A stretch of DNA of 64,000 bases. Origin: Pengzhenrongella sicca (lineage in GTDB: Bacteria; Actinomycetota; Actinomycetes; Actinomycetales; Cellulomonadaceae). The DNA is taken from contig NZ_CP071868.1 in the NCBI RefSeq assembly GCF_017569225.1, forward strand, positions 4,092,001 to 4,156,000, read 5' to 3'. Positions 16,712 to 25,580 of this stretch are shown here, piece after piece. Position numbers and translations under genes: made by a program. The notes below the pieces were generated by a model that did no database searches, had not been told where the DNA came from, and worked only from the letters and a program-made list of their open reading frames with translations. How positions within the stretch are numbered: the first letter of the stretch is position 1; each line of letters begins with the position of its first letter.

Positions 16712-18251
16712 GGGCGGCCTTGACGACGCTGTACCGCGCGAGCGTGCGGGCCCGCGCCTCGTCGTGGCGCACCACGGGCAGCGGGTAGTCCCGCCCGAGC
16801 TCGACGTCCGCGAGCGCGAGGTCGAGCGGGGCCGCGTCCCAGGGCGCGTGGATCGCGCGGTCGGGCAGCGCCGCGAGCTGCGGCAGGTACCGGCGGATGA
16901 ACCGGCCGCCCGGGTCGAACTTCTCGCTCTGGCTCACGGGGTTGAAGATCCGGAAGTAGGGCTGCGCGTCGCAGCCGGTCGAGGCCGCCCACTGCCAGCC
17001 CCCGTTGTTGGCCGCGAGGTCGAAGTCGTTGAGCTGGCGCGCGAAGTAGGCCTCGCCCCAGCGCCAGTCGATGCCGAGGTCCTTGGTCAGGAAGCTGGCC
17101 ACGACCATCCGCAGCCGGTTGTGCATGTACCCGGTCTGGTTGATCTGCGCCATCGCCGCGTCGACCAGGGGGTAGCCCGTGCGCCCCTCGCACCAGGCCG
17201 CGAACAGCTCCCGCGCGACGGGGCCGGACTCCCACGCGACGGCGTCGTACTCCGGCTTGAAGCTCGCGCCGACCACCCGCGGGTGGTGGTGCAGGACCTG
17301 GTGGTAGAAGTCGCGCCAGATGAGCTCCGACAGCCAGACCTGCGCGCCGCGCGCGCCAGCCGGGCCGGGAGCCAGGGTGCGCTCCCAGGAGACCCGCGCG
17401 AGCTCGCGGATCGAGACCGTGCCGAAGCGCAGGTGCACCGACAGGTAGCTCGGACCCTTGACGGCCGGGAAGTTGCGGGCGTCCTCGTAGTCGTCGATGC
17501 GGTCGAGGAAGTCGGCGAGCAGGTGCTGGCCGCCGCTGCTTCCGGTCGCGATGCCGAGCTCGCCGAGGTTTGTCCGCTCGAAGCCCAGCGACTCGAGCGG
17601 CGGGACGCCCGCGGCGAACGCGGCGGGCAGGCGGTCCGGGAGCGGGGCGAGGACGCCCGCGTGCGGCCGGACCGCGTGGGCCCGCAGGTCGGCCGGCGCG
17701 AGCTTCTTGAGCCAGGCGTTCTTGTAGGGCGTGAAGACGCTGTACGGCGTGCGGGTCGCCGTGAGCACCTCGCTGCGCTCGAACACCACGTGATCCTTGG
17801 ACGTGAGCAGTCGCGTCCCGCCGAGCGCCGCGGCGACCGCGGCGTCGCGCGCGAGCGCCGCGGGGTCGTCGTCGTGATTGGCGAAGACCGCCTCGACCCC
17901 GAGCGCCGCCGCCAGCTCCGGGATCGCCGCGACCGGCCGCCCGTGCCCGACGATCAGCCGGACCCCGGCGCGGCCGTGCTCCGCCGCGAGCGCCGCGAGG
18001 TCGCGGTCGAGCTCGGCGACGCTCTCGTGGATGAACTCGACGCGGCGGTCGGCCGCCGGCAGGTCGTCGAGGATGTCCCGGTCGAACAGGAAGACGCACC
18101 AGACCTCGCGCGCGGCGACGAGCGCGCGGTGCAGCGCGGCGTTGTCGTCCACGCGCAGGTCCCGGCGCAACCACACGAGAGCCCGTCCGGCGCCGGAGCC
18201 TGCCGAAGTCGCCGCGTCCGCAGGAGTCGTCACGTCCGCAGGTGTCGTCAC
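16707..18251 (-). CDS. phr: Class I CPD photolyase
   Basis: 514 aa, GTG start. The N-terminal alpha/beta photolyase domain begins after a 22-residue extension (ALVWLRRDLRVDDNAAL). The helical FAD-binding domain carries WLSELIWRDFYHQVL, GYPLVDAAMAQINQTGYMHNRLRM, FLTKDLGIDWRWGE and NNGGWQWAASTGCDAQPYFRIFNP, which include the flavin- and lesion-binding residues and the Trp electron-transfer chain. The enzyme splits cyclobutane pyrimidine dimers with blue light. Length fits class I enzymes. It converges with the propeller gene. No photolyase partner genes lie nearby. Confidence 0.92.
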   Translation of the reverse strand: MTTPADVTTPADAATSAGSGAGRALVWLRRDLRVDDNAALHRALVAAREVWCVFLFDRDILDDLPAADRRVEFIHESVAELDRDLAALAAEHGRAGVRLIVGHGRPVAAIPELAAALGVEAVFANHDDDPAALARDAAVAAALGGTRLLTSKDHVVFERSEVLTATRTPYSVFTPYKNAWLKKLAPADLRAHAVRPHAGVLAPLPDRLPAAFAAGVPPLESLGFERTNLGELGIATGSSGGQHLLADFLDRIDDYEDARNFPAVKGPSYLSVHLRFGTVSIRELARVSWERTLAPGPAGARGAQVWLSELIWRDFYHQVLHHHPRVVGASFKPEYDAVAWESGPVARELFAAWCEGRTGYPLVDAAMAQINQTGYMHNRLRMVVASFLTKDLGIDWRWGEAYFARQLNDFDLAANNGGWQWAASTGCDAQPYFRIFNPVSQSEKFDPGGRFIRRYLPQLAALPDRAIHAPWDAAPLDLALADVELGRDYPLPVVRHDEARARTLARYSVVKAAR

Positions 18252-18473
18252 CCGACCAGTCTCTCCCAGCCGCCGGAACTCGGCCCGATCGACCGATGGC
18301 GAGCTCGCCAGAATCGGTCGAATACGTCATTTCGGATAAGCGAACTCGACCGAGATTGTCGCATTCGCCGGCTGCTCTTTCGCAGGTCAGAAATGGTCTT
18401 CGCGAGAGAAAAGCGGGTGCAGCGGCAGCAAATGTCGGATCTGGCCGGGCGTCGCGAAGATTGTGTGCCTAGG

Positions 18474-18499
18474 GTGGGTGTGATTCCTATCACACCCAC
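18474..18499. promoter_or_regulatory. CRP/FNR-type palindrome
   Basis: GTGGGTGTGA, 6 nt, TCACACCCAC: a perfect 10-bp inverted repeat whose core TGTGA-N6-TCACA is the CRP-family consensus (GlxR-like in actinobacteria). A TAGGGT box at 18470-18475 overlaps its left arm, so a bound regulator would cover the promoter of the gene at 18540. Confidence 0.6.
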
Positions 18500-18515
18500 G
18501 AGTCACACCCACGAG
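18490..18515. repeat. 13-bp direct repeat next to the CRP-type site
   Basis: TCACACCCACGAG occurs twice in tandem (18490-18502 and 18503-18515). The first copy is the right arm of the CRP-type palindrome; the second duplicates it about 25 bp before the start codon. Confidence 0.85.
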
Positions 18516-18539
18516 CCCGGTCGGGCACCAGGGAGAGTC

Positions 18540-19358
18540 ATGAGCCAGCAGGCAGCGAGCAGCGCGGCATGCGCGCGCTCCAGCTTGTCTGCCTGGACCC
18601 GCCGCACGATCCTCGCCGCGGGCGGCGCGGTCGTGCTCGGCGCCGCGGCCCTCGCGCTCGCGGCTCACGCCTCCGCGTCGGTCGACCTCCCGAACCTTCC
18701 CGAGCTGCCGGCGCCGCCGGCCGCGGTCGTGCCCGTCGCCCCGCCCGCCACCGCGGCGGTCGCCGTGCCCGCCACCGACGCAGCCTCAGCCGCGACCGAC
18801 GTCGTCGCGGTCCCGGTGGTCGCGGTCCCGGTCCCGGTGGTCGCGCACGTTGTCGCCGCGGCCGATGCCGTCACAGCCGTCGTCGCAGCTCCGGTCGTCA
18901 CCGCTGTCACCCTCGCCGCTGTCGACGCGGTCGCCGTCGTACCGGTGAGCCCGGAGCTCGCGGGCCTCGCCACCGCGCTCACGGCAACCTCGGTGCCGCT
19001 CGCCGCGTCGCCGTCGCCGTCGCCGTACCAGTCGCGGTACGGGTCGCCGTACGAGCTCGCCTTCGCGCCCGTGCCGTCAGTCGTCGACCGCGCCACGCCG
19101 GTCGCGCGCACCGCACCGACCGCCGACGGGATCGTCGAGAAGCCCGCCGGAACGACACCCCGGCCCTCCGGCCCGGGCGCGCCGGCTGCTGCCAGCGCCG
19201 CAGCCTCCGCCACCGGCGCGCGCGGTTCGAGCGCGACCGACGTGGGCGTCTGCGCTGCCGCACGCGCCCCCCTCGCCCCTTCTCCCGAGACCCCGACGGG
19301 TTCCGACGACCGCGACCTGCGCAGTCGAGCCCGCGAGATCCCCCTCACCCCTGCCTGA
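18540..19358 (+). CDS. Ala/Val/Pro-rich secreted protein, unknown function
   Basis: 272 aa, ATG preceded by AGGGAGAG. A twin-Arg/hydrophobic N-terminus (TRRTILAAGGAVVLGAAALALAAHASA) looks like a signal peptide or anchor. The mature part is low complexity: alternating Ala/Val/Pro runs (residues about 55-150), then Ser/Pro- and Ala-rich sequence with one Cys. No domain is recognised. It may be a wall-spanning or surface structural protein, and it is followed 81 nt later by another such protein. The reading frame is biased, so wrong assignment is possible, but the ribosome site, signal peptide and promoter-like palindrome support it. Confidence 0.55.
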   Translation: MSQQAASSAACARSSLSAWTRRTILAAGGAVVLGAAALALAAHASASVDLPNLPELPAPPAAVVPVAPPATAAVAVPATDAASAATDVVAVPVVAVPVPVVAHVVAAADAVTAVVAAPVVTAVTLAAVDAVAVVPVSPELAGLATALTATSVPLAASPSPSPYQSRYGSPYELAFAPVPSVVDRATPVARTAPTADGIVEKPAGTTPRPSGPGAPAAASAAASATGARGSSATDVGVCAAARAPLAPSPETPTGSDDRDLRSRAREIPLTPA

Positions 19359-19439
19359 GCGGACCCTGCCGACGGCGACGTCGGCACCGGTCCACGCGCC
19401 CGTCTGGGCGCACCCTCACTCATTGGCAGGAGAACGACC

Positions 19440-20468
19440 ATGAACGTATTCCTCAAACGAGCGCTGCGCACGGCGCTGCTCGCCGGCGGGCTGCTCGTCG
19501 CCGGAACCGGCGCGGCACAGGCCGCGGACGAGCTCGTCGTCGTCGAGTCCGACCTCGGCGCACCCGTGACCGCGACCGTCGACGCGACCGGCACCCCGCC
19601 GGTGGCGGCGGTCGTGACGATCGATGGGGGCACCGATACCGCCACCGGGCCAGAAGCCGACGCGACGGTCGACATCCAGCTCCCGCCGACCGCCGCAGCC
19701 GCGGAACCCGTGGCGGCCGTGGTCGACGTCCAGGTCGCGGCAGCCGATGTGGCCGCCGAGCCTGTGACCGCGGTCGTCGCGGTGAACGCGGCCGCGACCA
19801 CCGACGCGGCCGCGGACATCTCGCTCGCGACCACCCCGGTCCCGACAGACGCGGGCACGACGGCAACCGTCACCATCGGGACGGCAACCGGCACGACGAC
19901 GCCGGAGCAGTCGGCTGACCTGTTCGTGCAGGTCGGCGCCGCACCGACCGTCGTGACCCCCTCAGCCGAGCCGGCTGCGGCGATGGCCTCCGCGCGACTC
20001 CTGAACGGCGCACCGACCGGCACGAGCACCACGGTGACCGTCAACAGCTCGACCCCGAGCGCCGTCGTTGACCTCGGCCTCGGCGAGACCCGCACCGGCG
20101 GACTTCTCGACGGCGGCACCACCGTCGTCGCGCTCGTCGAGCCGGCGACCACGCCGGAGTCCCGTCAGCAGGCCGGGACCTCGACGGTCTCGACCGGAGT
20201 GAGCCCGTCGTCGGCGGGCGCTCGGGCACGGACTGGATCGGTCGCCACGCTCGCTCCTGCGGCGACGTCCAGCACCGCGACGGCGACCCGCGCCGCGGCG
20301 TCCGCGACGACGGGCACGAGGTCCATGGCCTCGGCCGCCTCGTCCCTCGCGTCCTCCGGGCTGAACGCCGCGCTGCTCGCCGGGCTGGGGCTGCTGCTCC
20401 TGACCGCGGGCACGGCGCTGCGCACGGCTCGACGTCGTGACCCGCACACGGTCGGCGCGCTCGCCTAG
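19440..20468 (+). CDS. Secreted Ala/Thr-rich surface protein with sorting-signal-like C-terminus
   Basis: 342 aa, ATG preceded by GGCAGGAG. A clear signal peptide (MNVFLKRALRTALLAGG...GAAQAADE, cleavage near residue 29). The mature protein is built from Val/Thr/Ala-rich segments, including TATVDATGTPPVAAVVTIDGG and PVAAVVDVQVAAADVAAEPV, suggesting imperfect beta repeats. The C-terminus has LASSG at about residues 303-307, a hydrophobic helix (LNAALLAGLGLLLLTAGTAL) and RTARRR: the layout of a cell-wall sorting signal with LASSG instead of the LAxTG seen for class E sortases. A sortase gene lies at 30311. Likely a wall-linked surface protein; exact role unknown. Confidence 0.65.
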   Translation: MNVFLKRALRTALLAGGLLVAGTGAAQAADELVVVESDLGAPVTATVDATGTPPVAAVVTIDGGTDTATGPEADATVDIQLPPTAAAAEPVAAVVDVQVAAADVAAEPVTAVVAVNAAATTDAAADISLATTPVPTDAGTTATVTIGTATGTTTPEQSADLFVQVGAAPTVVTPSAEPAAAMASARLLNGAPTGTSTTVTVNSSTPSAVVDLGLGETRTGGLLDGGTTVVALVEPATTPESRQQAGTSTVSTGVSPSSAGARARTGSVATLAPAATSSTATATRAAASATTGTRSMASAASSLASSGLNAALLAGLGLLLLTAGTALRTARRRDPHTVGALA

Positions 20469-20488
20469 ACCGCCGCAGGCGCTACCCG

Positions 20489-20527
20489 CCCCGATCCCGT
20501 TCGGCCCACGGCCGTGCGGGGTCGGGG
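20489..20527 (+). terminator. Long interrupted hairpin terminator
   Basis: Outer stem CCCCGATCCCG / CGGGGTCGGGG (11 pairs, one G-U), a small internal loop, then inner stem CGGCC / GGCCG with a CAC loop. It begins about 20 nt after the surface-protein stop. The rest of 20528-20747 shows no gene; I see only GC-rich sequence up to the next promoter. Confidence 0.6.
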
Positions 20528-20747
20528 CATCGGCGGGTCACGCGGTGGCCGGCGGACTACTAGCCCGAACGGGCGAACCTCGTCGCGCCCGCGGGTGCTC
20601 GCGCGGATTCACCGCCCGCGTCGGCCGGGTATGACCCAGGGTGGCGATGTGTCCCGCGCCGGGGCACCGGGCGACACCGCAGCGTCGCGGGGTCGCCCGT
20701 CAACCGCGCGGCCGGGTGACCGCAGTCGCGCTCGCGTGAGCGCTCGG

Positions 20748-20753
20748 TAGGGT
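20748..20753 (+). promoter_or_regulatory. -10 box (TAGGGT) of a leaderless transcript
   Basis: Identical hexamer and identical 6-nt distance to the start codon as for the first propeller paralogue at 4707, although the rest of the two upstream regions differ. Confidence 0.55.
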
Positions 20754-20759
20754 CGGCCC

Positions 20760-22241
20760 ATGGCCGCGCAGCGACGCGTCAGGCGAGACCCGCCCCTGGT
20801 CGAGGTCGTCCTCGAGGGCGACGACGACGCCGTCGGCGCGCCGGCTCCCAGCGACCCCTCCCACCCCACCGACCACGCCGGCACCGGCCGGCCCGCGCCG
20901 CGGCGCTGGTGGCTGATCGCGGCCGGCGTCGCCCTCGCGCTCGCCGCCGCGGCCGTGGCGCTCGACCGCCGCGAGGCCGCCGAGCAGGCGGAGCTCGCCG
21001 CTGTCCCGGGCATCCTCACGCCGCTGGCCGGGCCGGTCGTCGAGCGGTGGCGCACCGACGTCGCGCTCCGGCCGGGCCTGGTCGAGGTCGCCGGTCGCCT
21101 CGTGGGCGTCGAGAGCCGGGCGGACGGGAGCGTCGCCGTCGTCGCCCTCGACCCCGGGACCGGGCGGGAGCTCTGGCGCGCGCCCGCCCGGGCGCCCGGC
21201 GCCGTCGACGTCCAGACCCGCTGCGCGCTGCCTTCCCCCGGCACGGCGCTGGTCGCGTGCGTCGTCGTCGACGAGGTCGCCGTGGCCGAGGTGGCCGGCG
21301 CCGGGCGGCTGACCTATCCCCCGCGCACGCGCGTAGTCGTGGTCGACGCCGCGACGGAAGAGATCGTGCACGACGGGCCGGTCGAGCCCCGCACGTCGGT
21401 CGCGACGCTCGGCGCCGACCTCGTCCTGGGTGACGTCGGCGCCGACGGCCGCGTGCGGGTCCGGCGCACGGACGCGCGCGCCGGCGCCGAGCGGTGGACG
21501 TTCACGAGCCCCGAGCCGCTGCCGCTGAACGCCTTCCGCCGCCGCGACGCCACGGTGACGGTCGCGGGCGGGCTCGTCGTCGTCGACGGCGGGTCGATCT
21601 GGGTCCTGTCGGCCGCGGGCGACGTGCTGCGCGCCTGGGCCGCGCCCGCGGGCTCGCCGACCCGGGGCCGGGTCGAGGTGCTGCGCGCCGGCCGGCTGCT
21701 GTACGAGCAGGCGGCCGCCGACGACGGCACCCACGCCGAGATCGTGGACCTGGCGACCGGGCGCGCGTTCGCCGTCGACGGGTCGCCGGTCGTGGCCGTG
21801 CCCGACGACGGCTCGCTCGCCGAGGTCGTGCTCGTGCAGTCCCCGGACGGCGAGCTGATCGCCTACGAGCTCGCTTCCGGCCGGCGGCGCTGGGCGATCT
21901 CGAGCGCGGGCGGCGGCGGCACGGTGATCCGGGCGGGACGGGTCGTCCGCGGCGAGGGCGACGAGCTGCAGTCGATCGACGGCCGCACGGGCGAGCTCGT
22001 CTGGGCCGTCCCGGCCGGGCAGGCCGCCTTCAGTCCGCTCGCCAGCGACGGGCACGCCGTCCTGGTCACCGGCCCGGCCGCCGGCCGGGGGCTGGTCCTG
22101 ACCGCGTTCGGGCTCGACGACGGCCGGCGCCTGTGGGCGGCCGACGTGCCGGACGGCCTGTACGCGCTGGTCGGGCTCGGTGGGCGCCTGTATGGCCGCG
22201 GCGGCCAGCTGGTCGCGTTCGGCCCGAGCGCCGGAGGGTGA
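20760..22241 (+). CDS. PQQ-type beta-propeller membrane protein, paralogue 3
   Basis: 493 aa, ATG. Same architecture as the proteins at 4719 and 15189: acidic N-terminus (LVEVVLEGDDDA), RRWWLI, one membrane helix at about residues 51-68, the block LTPLAGPVVERWR, and blades VVALDPGTGRELWR, VVVDAATEEIV, LIAYELASGRRRW, LQSIDGRTGELVW and LDDGRRLWAADV. The conserved cysteines are in RCALPS and CVVVDE, and the end LYGRGGQLVAFG matches its paralogues. It is closest by eye to paralogue 2. The stop codon lies in a 14-bp tandem repeat, and pgi starts 74 nt later. Function unknown. Confidence 0.75.
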   Translation: MAAQRRVRRDPPLVEVVLEGDDDAVGAPAPSDPSHPTDHAGTGRPAPRRWWLIAAGVALALAAAAVALDRREAAEQAELAAVPGILTPLAGPVVERWRTDVALRPGLVEVAGRLVGVESRADGSVAVVALDPGTGRELWRAPARAPGAVDVQTRCALPSPGTALVACVVVDEVAVAEVAGAGRLTYPPRTRVVVVDAATEEIVHDGPVEPRTSVATLGADLVLGDVGADGRVRVRRTDARAGAERWTFTSPEPLPLNAFRRRDATVTVAGGLVVVDGGSIWVLSAAGDVLRAWAAPAGSPTRGRVEVLRAGRLLYEQAAADDGTHAEIVDLATGRAFAVDGSPVVAVPDDGSLAEVVLVQSPDGELIAYELASGRRRWAISSAGGGGTVIRAGRVVRGEGDELQSIDGRTGELVWAVPAGQAAFSPLASDGHAVLVTGPAAGRGLVLTAFGLDDGRRLWAADVPDGLYALVGLGGRLYGRGGQLVAFGPSAGG

Positions 22242-22261
22242 GCGCGGGAGGGTGAGCGCGG
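22234..22261. repeat. 14-bp tandem duplication over a stop codon
   Basis: Two perfect 14-bp copies of GAGGGTGAGCGCGG (22234-22247 and 22248-22261). The TGA of the propeller gene (22239-22241) is repeated 14 bp later in another frame. Confidence 0.9.
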
Positions 22262-22315
22262 CACCCCCGCGAGGGCAATACGGTGATCCCTGGCACCGCC
22301 GCGAGAAGGAGACCC

Positions 22316-24013
22316 GTGAACACCACACCGATCGACGCCACCACCACCTCCGCCTGGACAGCCCTGGGCGCGCACCGCACCACGCTCGAGCCCGACCTGC
22401 GCGCCTGGTTCGCCGCCGACGCGGGCCGTGCGAGCCGGCTGACGCACGTCGTCGGCGACCTGCACGTGGACCTGTCGAAGAACCTGATCACCGACGAGAC
22501 GCTCGAGCTGCTGGTCCGGCTCGCGGACGAGGTCGGGCTCGCCGAGCGCCTCGGGGCGATGTTCGCGGGCGAGCACATCAACGTGACCGAGGACCGCGCG
22601 GTGCTGCACACGGCGCTGCGCCGCCCGCCGTCGGCCTCGCCCGCCCTCGTCGTCGACGGCCAGGACGTCGATGTCGACGTGCAGGCCGTGCTCGCCAAGG
22701 TCGCCGCGTTCGCGACGAAGGTCCGCAGCGGGCAGTGGACCGGCGTGACCGGCGAGCGCGTCGCGACCGTCGTCAACATCGGAATCGGCGGCTCCGACCT
22801 CGGCCCCGTCATGGCCTACGAGGCGCTCAAGCCGTACGTCCAGGCCGGCCTCGAGGTGCGGTTCGTCTCCAACATCGACCCGACCGACGTCGCGGAGACG
22901 CTCGCCGGGCTCGACCCCGCGACCACGCTGTTCATCGTCGCCTCGAAGACGTTCGGCACGCTCGAGACCCTGACCAACGCGCGCCTGGCTCGCGCGTGGC
23001 TGTGGGACGAGCTGCTGGCCGCGGGCGCGATCGCGGACACCGACGCCGCGCGCACCGAGGCCGTCGCCCGGCACTTCGTCGCCGTCTCGACCGCGCTCGA
23101 CAAGGTCGCGGCCTTCGGCATCGACCCGGCGAACGCGTTCGGGTTCTGGGACTGGGTCGGGGGCCGGTACTCGTTGCCGTCCGCCATCGGCACGTCGCTC
23201 GCCATCGCGATCGGCCCGGACGCGTTCCGCGAGCTCCTGGGCGGGTTCCACACCGTCGACGAGCACTTCCGGACCGCGCCGTTCACGCAGAACGTGCCCG
23301 TGCTCATGGGCCTGCTCAACGTCTGGAACGTCAACTTCCTGGGCGCGCACACGCACGCCGTGCTCCCGTACGCCCAGCACCTGCACCGGTTCGCGGCGTA
23401 CCTGCAGCAGCTCACGATGGAATCCAACGGCAAGTCCGTGCGCTGGGACGGCACGCCCGTGACGACCCAGACGGGCGAGATCTTCTGGGGCGAGCCGGGC
23501 ACGAACGGCCAGCACGCGTTCTACCAGCTGATCCACCAGGGCACCCGGCTGATCCCGGCCGACTTCATCGCCGTCGCGACGCCGTCGCACCCGCTGCGCG
23601 ACGCGGGCTCCCCCGGCGGCGAGGCCGACGTGCACGAGCTGTTCCTGGCGAACTTCTTCGCCCAGACCAAGGCGCTCGCGTTCGGCAAGACGGCGGACGA
23701 GGTGCGCGCCGACGGCGTCGCCGAGCCGGTCGTGCCAGCGCGTGTGTTCGCGGGGAACCGGCCGACGACGTCGATCATGGCGCCCGCCCTGACCCCCGCC
23801 GTGCTCGGCCAGCTCATCGCGCTGTACGAGCACATCACCTTCGTGCAGGGCGTGGTGTGGGGCATCGACAGCTTCGACCAGTGGGGCGTCGAGCTCGGCA
23901 AGAAGCTGGCCGTCGAGATCGCTCCGGCTGTCGCCGGCGACGCCGCGACGCTGGCCGCGCAGGACCCCTCGACCCGGGGGCTGATCGAGTACTACCTGGC
24001 GCACCGGGCCTGA
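22316..24013 (+). CDS. pgi: Glucose-6-phosphate isomerase
   Basis: 565 aa. The GTG start is preceded by GAGAAGGAGA, and a TACGGT box lies about 31 nt upstream, so this gene has a normal leader. Family motifs are present: [27 protein letters not shown], the [16 protein letters not shown] signature and [15 protein letters not shown]. The length fits long bacterial PGI proteins. It interconverts glucose 6-phosphate and fructose 6-phosphate in glycolysis and gluconeogenesis. It stands alone, converging with the HtrA-like gene; a weak GCCTGA / TCAGGC hairpin at 24008-24031 separates them. Confidence 0.96.
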   Translation: MNTTPIDATTTSAWTALGAHRTTLEPDLRAWFAADAGRASRLTHVVGDLHVDLSKNLITDETLELLVRLADEVGLAERLGAMFAGEHINVTEDRAVLHTALRRPPSASPALVVDGQDVDVDVQAVLAKVAAFATKVRSGQWTGVTGERVATVVNIGIGGSDLGPVMAYEALKPYVQAGLEVRFVSNIDPTDVAETLAGLDPATTLFIVASKTFGTLETLTNARLARAWLWDELLAAGAIADTDAARTEAVARHFVAVSTALDKVAAFGIDPANAFGFWDWVGGRYSLPSAIGTSLAIAIGPDAFRELLGGFHTVDEHFRTAPFTQNVPVLMGLLNVWNVNFLGAHTHAVLPYAQHLHRFAAYLQQLTMESNGKSVRWDGTPVTTQTGEIFWGEPGTNGQHAFYQLIHQGTRLIPADFIAVATPSHPLRDAGSPGGEADVHELFLANFFAQTKALAFGKTADEVRADGVAEPVVPARVFAGNRPTTSIMAPALTPAVLGQLIALYEHITFVQGVVWGIDSFDQWGVELGKKLAVEIAPAVAGDAATLAAQDPSTRGLIEYYLAHRA

Positions 24014-24038
24014 CCGCAGCGGGGCTCAGGCGTCGGTC

Positions 24039-25382
24039 TCAGGCGGCCGGGCCGGCGATCAGGGTGACCGTTGCGGTCTGGGTCGCCCCGGTCGCCGCGA
24101 CCGTCCACGTGAGGCTCACCTGGTCGCCGGGCTCGTAGCCGCCGAGCAGCGCGGCGAGGGTGTCGCCCGAGTCGACCGCGACGCCGTCGACGGCGGTGAT
24201 CGCGTCACCCGCGACGAGCCCGGCGCCCGCCGCCGGGGTGTCCTCGTACACCCCGGCGAGCACGGCGCCGCCGGTCGTCGACGTCGCGGCCTGCAGGCCG
24301 ACGCCCAGGAACGCCGGGTACCCGATCGTCACGGTGTCGGTCTCGACCCCCGAGGTGATCTGCGCCGCGACCTCGAGCGCGGTGTCGATCTCGATCGCGA
24401 ACCCGGTGATGTCGCTCGAGCCCGACGACGCCGCCGTCGTCATCCCCACGACCTCGCCGTCGGCGTCGAGCACCGCGCCGCCCGAGTCGCCCGAGACGAC
24501 GTCGGCGTCGAGCTGGATGAGGCCCATGAGGTCCTGGCCCTGGGTCGACGCCTCGCTCTGGGTCGTGATCGCCTGGTCGAGCGCGGTGATCGTGCCCGCC
24601 GCGGCGAGCAGGTCGCCGCCGCCCTCGGCGTTGCCGATCGCGGTGATCGCCTCGCCCACGGTCGCGCCGTCGGCGTCGAGGGGAGCCGTCGCCAGGCCGC
24701 TCGCGCCGTCGAGCTGGAGCACCGCGACGTCGGCGGTCGCGTCCGTGCCGACGACCGTCGCGGCGTAGACCTCGCCGGTGGACTCGACGGTCACCTGGAT
24801 CTCGGTCGATCCCTCGATGACGTGGTTGTTCGTGAGGATCTCGCCGTCCGCGGTGAGCACGATGCCCGTCCCGGCGGCCTCCGCGCCGTCGTACCCGAGC
24901 ACGGTCGTGATGGTCACGATGCCGACCTGCTGCGCCGCCGACGCCGCCGTCGCGTCCGTCGTGCTCGTCCCGCCGAGCGTCGTCGGGCGCGAAGGCAGGG
25001 TGTCGGTGTCGGAGCCCGGGTACGGGGAGGTGCCCGAGCCGGGGCCGAAGCCCTCGCTCGGCGCGGGCTCCGCCGTGCGGGCCGCGGCCGAGTCCTGGTC
25101 GGTGCTCGCGGCCGCGGAGGTGCTCGCGGCCGCGGAGGTGCTCGCGGCGTCCCCCCATCCGCCCGCCCACGCGACGCCGCCGGCGAACAGCCCGACCGCG
25201 AGCGCGAGCCCGGCCGCCCCGGCGGCGAACACCCGCCGACGCCGTGCGGGCCGATCGGTCCCGGCGGTACGGGCTGTCGCGGCGGTGGGGGCTGTCGCCG
25301 TGGCGGACGCCGGGTCGGTGGGCAGGCCCAGCGCGTGGCCGTTGACCTCAGGGACCGGGATCCGGTCGTCGTTGTCGTCCAT
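24039..25382 (-). CDS. Membrane-anchored HtrA/DegP-like serine protease with PDZ domain
   Basis: 447 aa. About 45 cytoplasmic residues, RRRR, then one membrane helix (about residues 51-73), followed by a Ser/Ala/Thr linker that contains a 6-residue repeat encoded by an 18-bp DNA repeat near 25101-25147. The trypsin-like domain has His187 (TNNHVIE), Asp218 (TADVAVLQLD) and Ser300 (GDSGGAVL), a complete triad. A PDZ domain fills about residues 345-440 (DTPAAGAGLVAGDAITAVDG). HtrA proteins degrade misfolded exported proteins. Shortly after the stop the 13-bp segment with the TGA is imperfectly repeated on the minus strand. No sensor genes lie beside it. Confidence 0.9.
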   Translation of the reverse strand: MDDNDDRIPVPEVNGHALGLPTDPASATATAPTAATARTAGTDRPARRRRVFAAGAAGLALAVGLFAGGVAWAGGWGDAASTSAAASTSAAASTDQDSAAARTAEPAPSEGFGPGSGTSPYPGSDTDTLPSRPTTLGGTSTTDATAASAAQQVGIVTITTVLGYDGAEAAGTGIVLTADGEILTNNHVIEGSTEIQVTVESTGEVYAATVVGTDATADVAVLQLDGASGLATAPLDADGATVGEAITAIGNAEGGGDLLAAAGTITALDQAITTQSEASTQGQDLMGLIQLDADVVSGDSGGAVLDADGEVVGMTTAASSGSSDITGFAIEIDTALEVAAQITSGVETDTVTIGYPAFLGVGLQAATSTTGGAVLAGVYEDTPAAGAGLVAGDAITAVDGVAVDSGDTLAALLGGYEPGDQVSLTWTVAATGATQTATVTLIAGPAA

Positions 25383-25568
25383 GAGAATCCTCCAGCTGAC
25401 CCGGCCCCGCGGTGGTGCCGGTAGGACGAGTCAACGGCGCCAGTCCGGGAGTCGGCTGTGAGGGGGCTGGGCAGAGCGCACGGATTCGCGCGCCGCGCGA
25501 GACCCGGCCGCGTGGTGCCGGATCGGGTCGAGCCGCGCGCGGGTGACCCGGCCGCGCGCGCCGACGCC

Positions 25569-25574
25569 TACGCT
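25569..25574 (+). promoter_or_regulatory. -10 box (TACGCT) of a leaderless transcript
   Basis: TACGCT, 6 nt, then GTG at 25581. The same hexamer with the same spacing stands before the second sirtuin gene (43866). The rest of the 198-nt divergent region 25383-25580 shows no other clear element. Confidence 0.5.
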
Positions 25575-25580
25575 CGTCCC

